A stretch of 64,000 nucleotides of DNA from Gnetum montanum (GCA_015680685.1 MNCI01026912.1:177352-241351); one strand, 5' to 3'; positions 23,590-34,640 are shown, counted from the first letter of the stretch. Notes: generated by a model not told the origin, from the sequence alone. Numbers and translations are program-made.

Positions 23590-25258
23590 GATGAAGTAGA
23601 GAAACTTCATCATCAACTCTCTGATGATGTGCCTAATGACACTAACTAGGAAGAGTTGGAGATCCTTGAAAGCTTTAAACAGGAGCCCCTTGAGTTAAAA
23701 ACGTTGCCAACCAGAATGGAGTATGCTTTTCTAAAAAATGGTAGGCCAATCATTATCAATGTCAACCTTGCTCCTATGCAGAAGAAGAAGTTCTTGGAGG
23801 TGGTCAACAAATGGCCAACAACCTTTTCTTGGTCATATCCTAAACTTACTAGAATTAATCCTAGGATATGCTAGCACTACAAAAATCCTTCCATCAAGCC
23901 AAAGAGGAAGCTGCAATGACAATTGAACCCCAAATTGAAGCAAATCATGAAAGAGGAGATTGAACAAATCCTCAAGGTGGGGTTCATCCATCCCATTTCA
24001 AATAGCAACTGGATTAGCCCACTTTCATAGTACCAAGGAAGGATGGCAAATGGAGGATCTATATCGATTTTAGACTATTAAACATGGCAACATACAAGGA
24101 TCACTTTCTGTTGCCATTTGTGGACTAGGTGTTGGACATCATTTCTGGGAATTACTAATACAGCTTTCTAAATGGTTATAGTGGCTATAACCAAATTCAA
24201 ATCGTACTTAAGGATCAAGCCAAAATAACATTCATGAGTCCCTGGGGAACTTTTGCATATAAAAAGATGCCTTTTGGCCTATACAATGCCCCTACCACAT
24301 TCCAACACCTTGTCCTGAGCATCTTCCAATAGTAGATCGGTAGTGGGGTGGAAGTATTTATGGATGTCTTGTCCACCTATGGGGCTACATTTGAGCAAGC
24401 CTTGGACCATATTGAACAAGTGCTAAAAAGGTGTGTGGAGACAAACCTTAGGCTCAACTAGTAGAAAAGCCACTTAATAGTCTAAGAAGGCATTGTGTTA
24501 GGGCACATAATATTAGAAAAAGGGATCGAGGTGGACCCTAAAAAATAAGGATCATCTAAGGAATTACTAGACAGCTAGAAACTATCAAAGATGTAAGGTC
24601 ATTCCTTAGAATCACTGGTTACTACCAGCAATTCATTGGTAATTTTTCTAAGATCGCTAAACTATTGGTAGAGTTGCCAAAGAAGGATGCTCCATTTATC
24701 TAGACCAAGGAAAGCAAATATGCATTCTAGCAACTCAAAAAGAAGCTTGTGGAAACTCTAATTCTATAAGCACTTGATTGGTCCATGCCTTTTCACATCA
24801 TGATAGATGTATCAAATTATGCCTTGGGAGTTATGCTCATGCAATTGGATGATCAAAAACATCCTTACTACATCCACTATGCAAGCTGAAGCATTATGGG
24901 TGCACAGTTGAACTATACCACAATAGAAAAATAATTGATGGTAGTGGTGTTCACCTTGGAGAAATTCAAGCACTATGTGCTTGGGTACAAGGTGTTCATG
25001 CACATAGATCACAGTGCAATTTGGTTTCTAATGAACAAACCAACAATGAGCCTCCATGTCATATGATGGCTAGTGATCCTACAAGAATTCAATCTCACAA
25101 TGGTAGATCAAAAGGGAACCAAGAACATGGTTGTTGACCACTTGTCTTGGTTGCAATGGGACAACAAAGAGGAGGAGAGCCCACTGTCAAATCAATTTCC
25201 TAATGAACTCCTCTTTATTGGGGCTATAACTAAACAAATGCCCACTAAACCTAATTGA
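23590..25258 (+). pseudogene. Element C reverse transcriptase and RNase H remnant
   Basis: The pre-RT part reads LELKTLPTRMEYAFLKNG (23690) and WPTTFSWSYPKLTRINPRI (23810). The RT palm is readable: VGFIHPISNSNWISP (23975), IDFRLLNMATYKDHFLLPF (24060-24120), YSGYNQIQIVLKDQAKITF, and KKMPFGLYNAPTTFQHLV (24260-24315). The catalytic motif is FMDV at 24357-24368, so the second aspartate is gone. LKRCVETNLRLN follows. RNase H begins with MPFHIMIDVSNYALGVMLMQ (24785-24845) and ends with VILQEFNLTMVDQKGTKNMV (25073-25132) and HLSWLQWDN. Stops and small frameshifts are present. Confidence 0.9.
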
Positions 25259-25299
25259 TGCAGTCACATTCTCACCTATCTTCTCACTCCGAAGATGCT

Positions 25300-26480
25300 A
25301 CAGGAGTGGGATCATAGGAAGAAACAATAGTTTCTTCACTAGGCAAAACGCTTAATGGAAATCAACAGACACCTTTACAAGGTATGCATTGATGGCCTGG
25401 TTTGTTGGTGTGTACTTGATGTTGATCAACTACACGTGCTCCAAGATATTGATAAGGGCCCTTGTGGGGGCCACTATGCTAGGAGATGCATGTCCATTAA
25501 GATCCTCATGGTAGGGTATTATTGGCCAACATTTTTTAGAGATGTTCATGACTTCATCCACTCTTGTAAATTCTACCAATGTGATGGTGGAATGATCACT
25601 CATATGTAGGAACCTCAATAGTGGATCCAACCATTGGAGCCCTTCAACATCTAGGGCATTAACTTCATGGGTCCTATCACATCCATGTCAAATGGAAACT
25701 GTTGACTATTGTACAAAATGGGTAGAAGCTACAGTCATCACCAATTGCACATTTTCCAAAGCTACTTGGTTTGTACAACAATATGTTGTAAATAGGTTTG
25801 GGATGCCACATGCATTTATTTCTAATAATGATATTCATTTTACAAGTGCTACCTTTCAAAAGCTTATGCAATGCTTGGGGGTTGAACATAAATTAACAAC
25901 ACCCTACCATCCCCAAGCCAACAGTCAAACTAAGATCATGAATAGGAAAATAACAAAAATACTAACAATAATTATTAGTAAATATAGGAGGGATTGGAGC
26001 ACAAAACTCAATGGTTCCCTTTGAGCCTACCACTCCACTTGGAAACTTCTTATTGGTTACTCTTCCTATCAGCTTGTGTATGGAAAATTGCCAACACTTC
26101 CCATTCAAGCTGAGCTCTATAGATTATGAACAACTTGTGACCTTGACCTTGACCTAAGTCTAGCACAGAAAAAAAAAGATTAATGAATCTCAACTTGCTA
26201 GACAAGAACTAATTGGTAGCCCTGTCATCTAACGAGTTGCACAAGGCATTGAACAAGCAATGCCATGACCTTTGAATACAGAAAGTAAAATTTCAATCAG
26301 GAGATAGGATTCTCTACTGGAATCTCACAAACATACCAGAAAAAACCAAGTTGCAAACATTGTGGGAGGGGCCTTATATTATTTATGAAACTTTTCCTTA
26401 TGGGGCCATGTTAATCTAAAAACCTAAGAGCCCAAACAAGAAACTACTCGTCAACATGCAACAAATCAAACCTCAATGAA
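25300..26480 (+). pseudogene. Element C integrase remnant
   Basis: The N-terminal zinc-binding part includes GHYARRCMSIKILMVGYYWP and DVHDFIHSCKFYQC (25460-25590), the HHCC finger. The core reads FNIxGINFMGPITSMSNGN (25647-25703), VDYCTKWVEATVITN and NNDIHFTSATFQKLMQCLGV (25827-25885). It also has YHPQANSQTKIMNRKITKIL (25908-25967). Against the DDE pattern, the first D is read as N in INF and the glutamate is K in NRKI, so the catalytic triad is damaged. A C-terminal part ends at NLNELIGTL near 26490. The enzyme would insert element cDNA into the genome. Confidence 0.9.
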
Positions 26481-26484
26481 TTGA

Positions 26485-28460
26485 TAGGTACACTCAATTT
26501 TTCGGATCTCCTCCATCCAACTCAGCTGTGAGGGAGATGGTCATCCATGCTAATTAATCAAAGTGGCTCCTTAGTTTTTCATTTTTTTTTGTTTTTTACA
26601 ATTTTTGTTTTACACCATCTTTAGTACATTTTTCTCTTTTTTAAATCTTTTACAATTTCTTTTATATTTTACCTTATTTTGATTGGATTTTCCTAATGTT
26701 TTTCTTATGTTTATTTTATTTTTCTTTTTTGCCACTAGGACTAAGTGCAACTATAGCTATTGATTAATGATGGTTTATACTATAATGTTATTTGATTGCT
26801 AATGTCTAGATTCTATCTTTGAATTTTGGCATTGATAACTAAGACATGGTTTCTTTTTCATGATAACAAGTAGTGAGTCCACATCATCCACCCACCCACA
26901 AAACTCTATGGTGTTCCCTTGTTTTGGACATATGCAATCCCTTCTTAAGTGATACTTTTAATGAATTTATAATCTTTGTAGTTTCCAAACTTAGGAAGAA
27001 TTAAATGGATAGATAAGGGTATGACTTCAAGGGGATTTGATACACTTTGTACTTGCCTACCTGCTTAGGTGCATGAGTGTTTCCATGGATTTCTTACCAT
27101 TCCACTATCAACCATTAATAGTAAGCTAAAAGTCTTTGCATGGTGTGGTTCCCATCAAAAACAAAAAAAAATAGAAAACACAAAAAAAATAACAAAAATA
27201 ATGGGAATTCAAAGCACACCCCTTAGATGAAATAATGGGCTAAAGGTCCCCTCTAATGAAGGTCCATCTCACTTCCTACTTCCCTTTTCTTCTCTTTTAT
27301 GAATGATGTCTAATTCATGGGGTCATTCTTGTGCCTTGAGGGGATAGACCAATCTTGGAGAGTCAATGCAAAGTCACTAAAAGTGGTTGGTTTTGATTCA
27401 AACTAAGGATTGATGTTATCAAGTCATATTAACCACAAAATCCACAAGGGACTTCATGTGCCCACAATACAGGACTCCATTCCACTCTTCACCCCATCCA
27501 CCTATGCTTTTCATAACTCACCTCACTACCGTTTTTCATGATTTCTATGATGTCTTAGTTTGATCTGTCAAAATTCTTAGATAGTTTCTTACAGGATTTA
27601 GTCCTTAACTTTCCACAATAATTAATCACCCATGGGGCCCATGGACTCCATGGTTTGAGGGCATGCAAGGGCATTATGAGCATCAGCTTGCTATGGGGAG
27701 GACCCAATTGCATACTCCTTAGTTAGGCTAGTTAAGTTCCTCATCCCTTAGACATTTTCGTGTTCAAATCATTCATGCTCCACATTGATTACATCCAGTT
27801 TTGCACTCCTTTTTAAAGTTTTCTACAATCATTCTCCCAATAAATCTCCTTTTTTGTGAATTATCTAGTCCTCTTCAAGCATTTCTTGATGTTCATGGTC
27901 TTTCTGTGTCTCTATGAACTCCAATTACAAGCAAAAACTCTTTATTTTTCTTCAAATTTTCAAAGGAAAATTTTTGTCTTTTGGCCCCATCAATGCAACC
28001 ATAAAAATCTATAAATATAGTGTAAAACTTTGAAAAATTTTGCCATTTTCTTCCAAATGGTGAAGAAGTTTTTGCAGTTTTCAAAACCTAGAACCTTACA
28101 GAGCTTGTAACTTTTACTGCTTATTTGATTAGCCTCGTTCTTCGTTCCTGTAGCTACTAGAGGTGAGCTCTACATTGTAGAGGCCACAAACCTTAGGTTT
28201 TTGATGAAAAAATTCTCAAAAATTTTCTAACTCCCCCAATGTTTAACTAATAAAATAATACTAAAATCACTAATTAATGTGTTAAACCTTTCCAATGAAA
28301 TCTAGTAGTCATCCAATTAAAAATAAATATAACATAATATTAAAATAATTAATCTACCATGATCACAACTTAGCCAAGTGTAACTAATCTAAGAGACAAG
28401 GTACCTAAATGTTCTAAGTTACATATCAAATGTTAATCCTTGGTCATGTTGTGATTATAG
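26485..28460 (+). other. Spacer between pol and the third ORF of element C
   Basis: No gene is recognisable. From 26575 to 26740 the plus strand is very T-rich and pyrimidine-rich, like 13015-13215 in element B. At 28009-28020 is ctataaatatag, nearly the same as the TATA box of the family A LTR (32732-32745), 440 bp before the ATG of the third ORF. The C-rich and T-rich stretches around 27480-27560 show no coding signal. Confidence 0.5.
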
Positions 28461-31303
28461 ATGGCATCTCAACCTAGGTGTCTATAGGAAGCAAGACTAT
28501 CCCAACCAAGTGACAAGCAACCTAGAACTAAAAAAGGCCAAAAAGTGGAGCCACCCTAGGAGCATGTAATCAAGACACATGCAACAGGACCTCTTTGAGA
28601 GAAGCCTAAAGTGGAATCTATTTGTCAAATTCTGAAAGCTAAAACAGAGCAATCCCATAGAGAGGAGACACCCAAACCAAGATCAAACCTTAAGGTCACT
28701 CTAACAGAGGCTTCTTAAGCTAAATTGGATCCAAGGAGATTCAAAAAGTCATTCTTCATGAACTCAACTCTAGATCTTTCCTAGACTTCACCCTAGAAGA
28801 AATCAAAGATCAACTTTAGACTTCCCCCATGTGGCCCATTCTTACTTCCAATGGGAAATGGTACATGGGAGAAACATATCTCTTCTAGAATAATAGGCAA
28901 GGTGATATCACCATGAAGATCAAGGACATTTCTATGTCCTACTCAATGAAGGCCATTTCTAAGGCCCTTGGGTTGCCAAAAACGAGGGCAACCTTGGCAA
29001 AAGTATCAATGCAAGAAAAACCAGAGGTCAAAAAGGAGTGTGTTTAGTGGTGCTATGGAGTTGGCTGTAAGCAATATGGTGCACTCACAATGGCAAAGCA
29101 TGCATATTTTAAGATGGTGGCCTACCACCTCAATCTGACAGCAAGGCCTAGCAAGGTGACAGCCTTCTCTACCTATGTGTGCACTACTCTAAGCAAAACA
29201 TTTTCTATTAACCTTCTACAACTAATATATCTAGAGATAGAGAAGTGGTTCAAAGAAAACGAACATGGAAGGAAGGAATTCCCCTTTCCATGCCTCATCT
29301 AAAAATTATGCAAAAGGGAAGGAATCTCCCACTAAGCCAATGACAACATCAAACTTGCTCTTGCCACCTCTTGGGTAGAAATGATGAAGGAAAGTGCCTA
29401 CCAAGGTGCTGGAAGAGGAGTAGCCGCCACCACCACCCACTCATGAGCAATCAATGTTGAAGTCCCACATTACCTTTGAACACATGCACAAGCTCTATGA
29501 GAAACTCCTACAATAGTAGCAGGCAGGACCAAGTGGTGGTGAACCCTCTATCTACATACTAGTGTTAACTCATCTCAACGAGGTGGCACAATCAATCAAC
29601 AAGATGGAGGGTTTAGCACCAATGTTTTCTACTCAAAGAATGAAAGTTCCCACAAGATCAAATCCTAGTGCTTGAGAGGTAACAATGTCCCTCTTTCAAC
29701 AGCAACAATTCCCAAAAATCTCTAGGAATGCTGCTACCTTTTCGGTGTGCTTGGAGGAGGGAAGGAGACAACTATTCTGGTGGTGTAGCACCAAGGGCAA
29801 GAAACAATAGTATAGATGGTTGCTAATAGAGTGGTCAATGCACTCGACACCCCTGTGGCATCTGTACCAAATGTTGTTGCACTTAGAGATGTGCAGGTGA
29901 TTGCAGGAGTAGGAAGTAGAAAATTCAATGCAACCTAGCACGAGGAGTTGCTAGACCAACTTGTAGGAACTGAGCAACCAATTCTAAATACCTTTGATAT
30001 TCCAAAAACCATTTCAACAAACCAGTCAAAGTTACTTGAGGCTAGGGGCAAGGTCCTCATTAGAGCAACCACAAAGCAAAATCAATGATTGGTTGCTAAG
30101 GTTGCAAAATTGAAAGCCCTCCTTGTTGATCCCACCATACTCAGCCAGAACATAGTATGAGATGAAGCTTTTTAATAGCTTTAGGAAAAACTTCAGAAGG
30201 CTGAATATGTGAAGAAGTTGGAAATATTTGATCAATCCTTAGTAGATGCCCCTACATACAACATTCAAAAGGACTTGTTGAAGGTTCGCCAGGAAAATAT
30301 TGAGCTAACCCAAGAGAACTATCGCCTGCAAAATGTCAAGATGCAAAAGGATCAAATGGCAGAATTCATCTGATAATAGCAGGAGTAGCTTACTAAGGTG
30401 AACACTGAATTAAGGAGGTTGGCTGTAGAAAATTGAAATCTCTCAATGAAGAAGGTATGTGCCCTTTGCCAAAAGTCTACAATTGAAATTGCCACTTGGA
30501 AAAACCAAGCCCTCAAATTTGAAAGGGTCAAGAACCATTACAGGGACCAGGTTGGCTTGTAGAAGGAGATGAACAAAAAACATATCCAACTGATGAAGGC
30601 AAAGGTGAATGAGGCCCTCCAGCAACTCCAATAAGGAGGTGATTTCTAGCAGCCCATCTTTGATGGACTAAATGAGTAGAACAAAGCTAAAATCTACCTC
30701 AAGGAGCTGCAGATCGAGAAGATGATGAAGTACATGAAGCTTGCCAACCTTTATTACTCAAACCTAGCAATGTTGATCGTTAGAAGGTTAAAGTCAAAAT
30801 TGGAGAAACAAGTGGCTAGCTTATACCTTCTATATGAGGTAAAGTTCAAGTATCACAAAGAAACAAAATAGAAGCTGGAAATAGCCAACACTAAACTTGT
30901 GGTTCTCAAGGTGAAGTTAGCTAATCAAATATCAATAACAAAGAACTTGATCAAAAGAATGAATGACTACCAAGTGTTGCAAAATGCAATCAAGGCATTT
31001 GACATTGAATGCAAATAATTTGTAGACTAATTTGTCAATGTCAAGGAGTTGTTCCCTACAATGCCCTATCCTTGGGATGTTCCCATACCAACCCACATTG
31101 ACAATGTTGTGTGGATCATGTATTATCCTAGGAGTAAGAAGGAGAAGATGAAAGCATTGTTGGATGTTTTCTGTCTTCTGTTAGAAGTTGTAATCGCAAC
31201 TAAACAACCACAACCACAACCTTAACTACAACAACCGCATGCACCAAACGCAGGATAAGGTCCTTTGGAACCTCAAGAACCTCCACCTACTTAGACTGTT
31301 TGA
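28461..31303 (+). pseudogene. Element C third ORF: PFPCLI domain plus long coiled coil (broken)
   Basis: The start is ATG at 28461 (MASQPRCL, then a stop). The N-terminal domain reads YSMKAISKALGLPKTRATLA (about 28940-29000), then MAKHAYFKMVAYHLN and FSINLLQLIYLEIEKWF (29090-29250), and FPFPCLIxKLCKREGIS (29280-29330). This last motif resembles the FPCLI-LCRRAGV motif that I recall from the 'putative plant transposon protein' domain in angiosperm Ty3/gypsy ORFs. A linker follows, then a long helical part rich in K, E, L and Q (30060-31000): DLLKVRQENIELTQENYRLQ, LQIEKMMKYMKLANLYYSNL. It ends with a FPTMPYPWDVPIP motif (31050) and PLEPQEPPPT. No transmembrane segment is evident. The layout matches 15192-18791 in element B. 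Its role in the element's life cycle is unknown. Confidence 0.7.
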
Positions 31304-31541
31304 TTTTCTTCTCATCTTCAAGCCGCTAAAGGAGTTGTGCTGTCAGTTTTTGTCATGGTGTTCAATTTTGTTGTCATGAACATAAAATTTTGTAATGACT
31401 GTAAATCCATACACTTGGACACTTAGTATTTGTTTATGTTACTTTATATATTAGTTAGTTAGTTACTAATCCCATACCTTTCCAAAAAATTTGTCAAAAA
31501 ATTTGTTCCTCCTTTCGTTCACTCAAGGATGAGTTTTCATT

Positions 31542-31555
31542 CAATCATGGGGGTA
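31542..31555 (+). promoter_or_regulatory. Polypurine tract of element C
   Basis: caatcatgggggta directly precedes the 3' LTR start TGATGATG at 31556. The same words precede the 3' LTRs of element B (19014-19027) and of the short family A element (complement at 190-205). Confidence 0.75.
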
Positions 31556-32402
31556 TGATGATGCATCTTCCTCGAGGTGCATTGATGAGATGTCATCAAT
31601 GCAGTCGCATCGATGCATGGTTTGATGCATTGACGTGACCCCGTCAGTGCAGTGTCTTGTCTTGCCTAAATAAATACACACTTACTATATGCATTTATGG
31701 CATCCATTGTTTAATATCCTAGAGAAGTTCTTACATTTTGTTCATTTGAAAGTTAGAACATTTTCTAAGTGTTTGCAATAGGAGTGAGAAGTGGATGGAT
31801 CCTTATTCGAGCACTCATGTACCTAAGCACCTTAGTGTGAATAGCAATGAAGACAAGCTTTCTTCATAAACCTTGCAACACTTGGAATTAGTTTAATGTT
31901 TACTAAATGTATTTATTATTCATGTGATTTACTTTGATAGATTTAATTAATTAATTCATAGTGATTAATTAACACACATAAGTATGACCATTTCAAGCAT
32001 ACGTTAACATTTGATAATCCCAATAGCGCTTAACGCTTGGTAATCTAGTAATGTTGCAACGTAATTTAGGACATGTACAATAAATGGGAATTGATGCTTA
32101 TGTTAGGACTAGTTAAGATATTAGTTAGTTATTAGATTAATTAAACATTTGATTACGTTATTTTTAGCACTTAGGCAATTTAAGTAATAAATATAAAATG
32201 ATAAAAATCACATGCCTCAGTTACATTTAACCATACACTTGCACTTCACAAGTGGAGTTGAGAAGACAACAATCATGTTCGTTAGATTCACTACCTAGAC
32301 CCAGTGTACTTAGAGAGCTAAAGTCTACAAAATTCGACCAAATCGCTCAGTAAACGCTAGTGATTTATATGGTTGGGTGTAGGGACTGCTTGCTACTCAT
32401 CA
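31556..32402 (+). repeat. 3' LTR of element C
   Basis: The LTR is 847 bp, TGATGATGCA to CTACTCATCA, and aligns end to end with 19336-20180. Differences between the two LTRs are common and mostly transitions, so the insertion is not recent. Confidence 0.95.
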
Positions 32403-32622
32403 ACTTAGCATAGATTTACTTTTCCATAATGTTTACTTTATTTAGTCATTTACTTTTGCTAAGTCCTTTAATATTCTAATGTTTATTAGTAAGGTGGAAT
32501 AAATACAACTAATTTTAAGAATAAAGTATAATTTTTTGGTAACCTAATAGTGACTTTGCTTGATTCATTCAATAGTAAAGTTACTTGATAAACCTAGTAA
32601 TAGTTACATTAGCCTAGGACAT

Positions 32623-33480
32623 TGATGAATCACGGTTTGCCAAGCCCCAATATCGAGTACACAATATCGGGTACGCGATATTGCAGCCTAGATACAATAT
32701 CGTATACATGATATTGTGATTCCTGTGTTAGCCTATAAATATAGCACTCAGGCGCATAGCGAGGTCATTAGGAGTCTTGAGTCTTTTGGGGTCAAGTATT
32801 TTGTCAGTTTTTAGTTAGTTTTTAGTTCCTTTCCCAATGCATGCCCACAATGTGATGCTTGTAATCGTACGAAACCTTTGTTCGAGTGTGATGTACTTGG
32901 ACATGCACATGATTGGCAATAAAGATCAAGATTACTCCATCATTGCAACATTCACTTAGCTTTTAATTGTTACTTATTTATTTCTATTTTCTTAGTTAAT
33001 ATTTTTTCTATTGTCATTTACTATTCCTGTTGTAACACGGAATGAATACGCCTTAACCATGAACATTTAAGTGTAACTACGTGGTAACCTAGTAGTGTAT
33101 CAAGTAGTGTTTCAAGTGATGTGCACTTGGCAATCCTAGAAGTAATACACGAAGTCTAAGATGTGTGTAGATGATTAAGGATGGATGCTTATCGCACTTA
33201 GGCTAGCTTAGATCTTATCTCCTATTGCTTATTAGCTTAATTAAGTTATTTCTCATTGTCCTTAGGAGTAGCATAGTAGTAGAAACCACATCATACACCT
33301 CACTCTGAACTAAACCATATGTGACAAAGCAAATACTAGTCTAGGTGGGAAGATAGCAAACTGCGATCAACGTATAACTATCTAGGTGCCTCGTCCATGG
33401 AGTTCGACCGGATCACGCGTACACACTCGTATTCGTATGGTTGAGCATAGAGGTACCTCACTGCTCATTAGACGTGTACG
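32623..33480 (+). repeat. Solo LTR, family A (copy 3)
   Basis: The LTR is 858 bp, TGATGAATCA to CTGCTCATTA, and lies in the 3' LTR of element B. The TSD is GACAT (32618-32622) and GACGT (33481-33485). The single difference is a CpG transition. The TATA motif cctataaatatag lies at about 32733-32745 and gcaataaagatc near 32928. Confidence 0.9.
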
Positions 33481-33803
33481 AAAAACCAAGAACGAATGCT
33501 TATCACCAATAGAATAGAATAGATTTACATTTTCATTGTACTTAAAATTAGAACTTCTAATCATTTTCATCATGTTCACACTTAGGATACTTAAGGCCAA
33601 ACAACATCAATTCATCGTATACCTCACTAAGAGTTAAACTATATGATTTGCACCTTGCTAACTCCAAATAGAAAGACAATGATCATGAACTTAACATAAA
33701 CTTGCTAGTGTACTTACATTGCCCATCTGCAAATTATGATTTGGTTGTGTGTGAATATTTATGACTTGTATGGTTGAGTGTTGAAATACCCAATCGCTCA
33801 TCA

Positions 33804-34445
33804 AACACTGATTACCAACTTTGAATTTTAATTATGTTGTCTTCTATCATAAATCAATCTCTACAAAATAATGTGTGCATTGCATACCATCTAGTAATGT
33901 TTTTGACTTTATCTTTAGGATTGTGCCAAGGTTGCTAATAATTTCACTTTCAACACTTTGAAAAATAAGAGGAAGATTTTTCAATTCAATCTAACAAGGG
34001 ATTTTAGAATAATTAAAAGAATATGGATCAAACCCACTTTCCATTCCTGAGCAATAAAAGTATTACGTTGATCCATAAAAACTTTCAGATTCAATGATTT
34101 CTCAAACATTTTAGCATTAGCCAATTTGATAAGCAAAAAATATTTGGAAAAATAGCATGTATGCAAAGCATTAATTCCATAGCGTTTAAGAATTGCTTGA
34201 ATCACTAGTGTAAAATCCTTATTCGAGTGAACAAATCCAATAATCTACAAAAATATGTATCATGAAGTGATATCTTTTGACAAAGATTCATATAAATCAA
34301 GTAAAACAAAATCAAAAGACGAGATCTGAGTTGATTTCTTAAGTTTCAATTTGAGAGTTTTTGCAACAAGAATTTTTTGATGAGGACTGATCTAAAGATG
34401 GAAAATACTAATATCTCTTAGACTATAAAAACTATGAAGAATTTT
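33804..34445 (-). pseudogene. LINE ORF1, N-terminal part (DUF4283-like)
   Basis: On the minus strand, 34205-33985 reads CYFSKYFLLIKLANAKMFEK, then FMDQRNTFIAQEWKVG. A shifted frame continues PYSFNYSKIPC and IELKNLPLIF. This is the pattern of the DUF4283 domain found in plant L1 ORF1 proteins (hydrophobic strand, then W..G/P.., then W..L.NLP). The coding sequence runs into element B at 33803 and continues at 5586. It belongs to the same LINE as 1286-5030. Confidence 0.65.
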
Positions 34446-34460
34446 GTTACTCATATATCT

Positions 34461-34535
34461 AAGCATGCAACCTATTGGAATTGAACCTATGACTTAAGAA
34501 TGCAAGCCACACATCTTAACCACCACTAATTCAAA
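34461..34535 (-). repeat. tRNA-derived SINE-like fragment (minus)
   Basis: The minus strand has a tggttaagatgtg A-box-like stretch (complement of 34507-34523) and ggttcaattcc, a perfect fit to a B box (complement of 34477-34487). Spacing is like that of a tRNA gene. It lacks the pairing of a functional tRNA, so a SINE or pseudo-tRNA is more likely. Confidence 0.5.
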
Positions 34536-34556
34536 CTTTTTTTTTTAAACAATGAT

Positions 34557-34640
34557 ATGCAAGCTTAGTGGTAAAACTTTTAATTTGAGAACTCCAAATC
34601 ATAGATTTGAATCTCATGTTTTAGGTTCCAAAAAGATATT
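34557..34640 (+). repeat. tRNA-derived SINE-like fragment (plus)
   Basis: The plus strand has ttagtggtaaaac (34565-34577), like a Pol III A box, and gatttgaatct (34604-34614), like a B box with a C-to-T change. It lies head to head with the fragment at 34461-34535, about 20 bp away across a T run. Confidence 0.5.

Larger units (their letters stand above)
19336..32402 (+). mobile_element. Athila-like Ty3/gypsy element C, nested in the 3' LTR of B
   Basis: This is a complete element of about 13 kb with two LTRs of 845 and 847 bp. It is flanked by a perfect 5-bp TSD, ACTTA, at 19331-19335 and 32403-32407. The intact site can be seen in the 5' LTR of B (atgacttagcat, near 6773). The order is LTR, PBS, gag, protease, RT, RNase H, integrase, spacer, third ORF, purine tract and LTR. 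All ORFs carry stops. It is younger than B by position. Confidence 0.95.
5587..33803 (+). mobile_element. Athila-like Ty3/gypsy element B, with nested insertions
   Basis: Both ends carry the same 5-bp target duplication, AACAC, at 5582-5586 and 33804-33808. The LTRs begin TGATAAAACAAG and end TCATCA. The order is 5' LTR, tRNA-Asp-like PBS, gag, protease, RT, RNase H, integrase, a T-rich spacer, a third ORF, a purine tract and the 3' LTR. Inside it lie element C (19336-32402) and three family A LTRs (5612-6465, 15899-16721, 32623-33480). Order of domains (RT before integrase), the FMD..STYG RT motif and the PBS point to the Athila side of Ty3/gypsy. All ORFs are broken. Confidence 0.9.
19028..33803 (+). 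repeat. 3' LTR of element B, interrupted twice
   Basis: The LTR is in three parts: 19028-19335, 32403-32622 and 33481-33803. Element C separates the first two and a family A solo LTR separates the last two. Placed in order, they line up with 6466-7324. The TATA motif is cctataaatacc near 19110. The last part ends GCTCATCA at 33803, followed by the TSD AACAC. Confidence 0.9.

Noticed and set aside
5587-33803. B and C as envelope-bearing retroviruses (env in the third ORF)
   Set aside because: The third ORF shows a coiled coil and a PFPCLI domain but no evident signal peptide or membrane segment.
34461-34640. Functional tRNA genes
   Set aside because: Pol III boxes are present but I could not see acceptor or anticodon stem pairing of a true tRNA; SINE-like remnants fit better.
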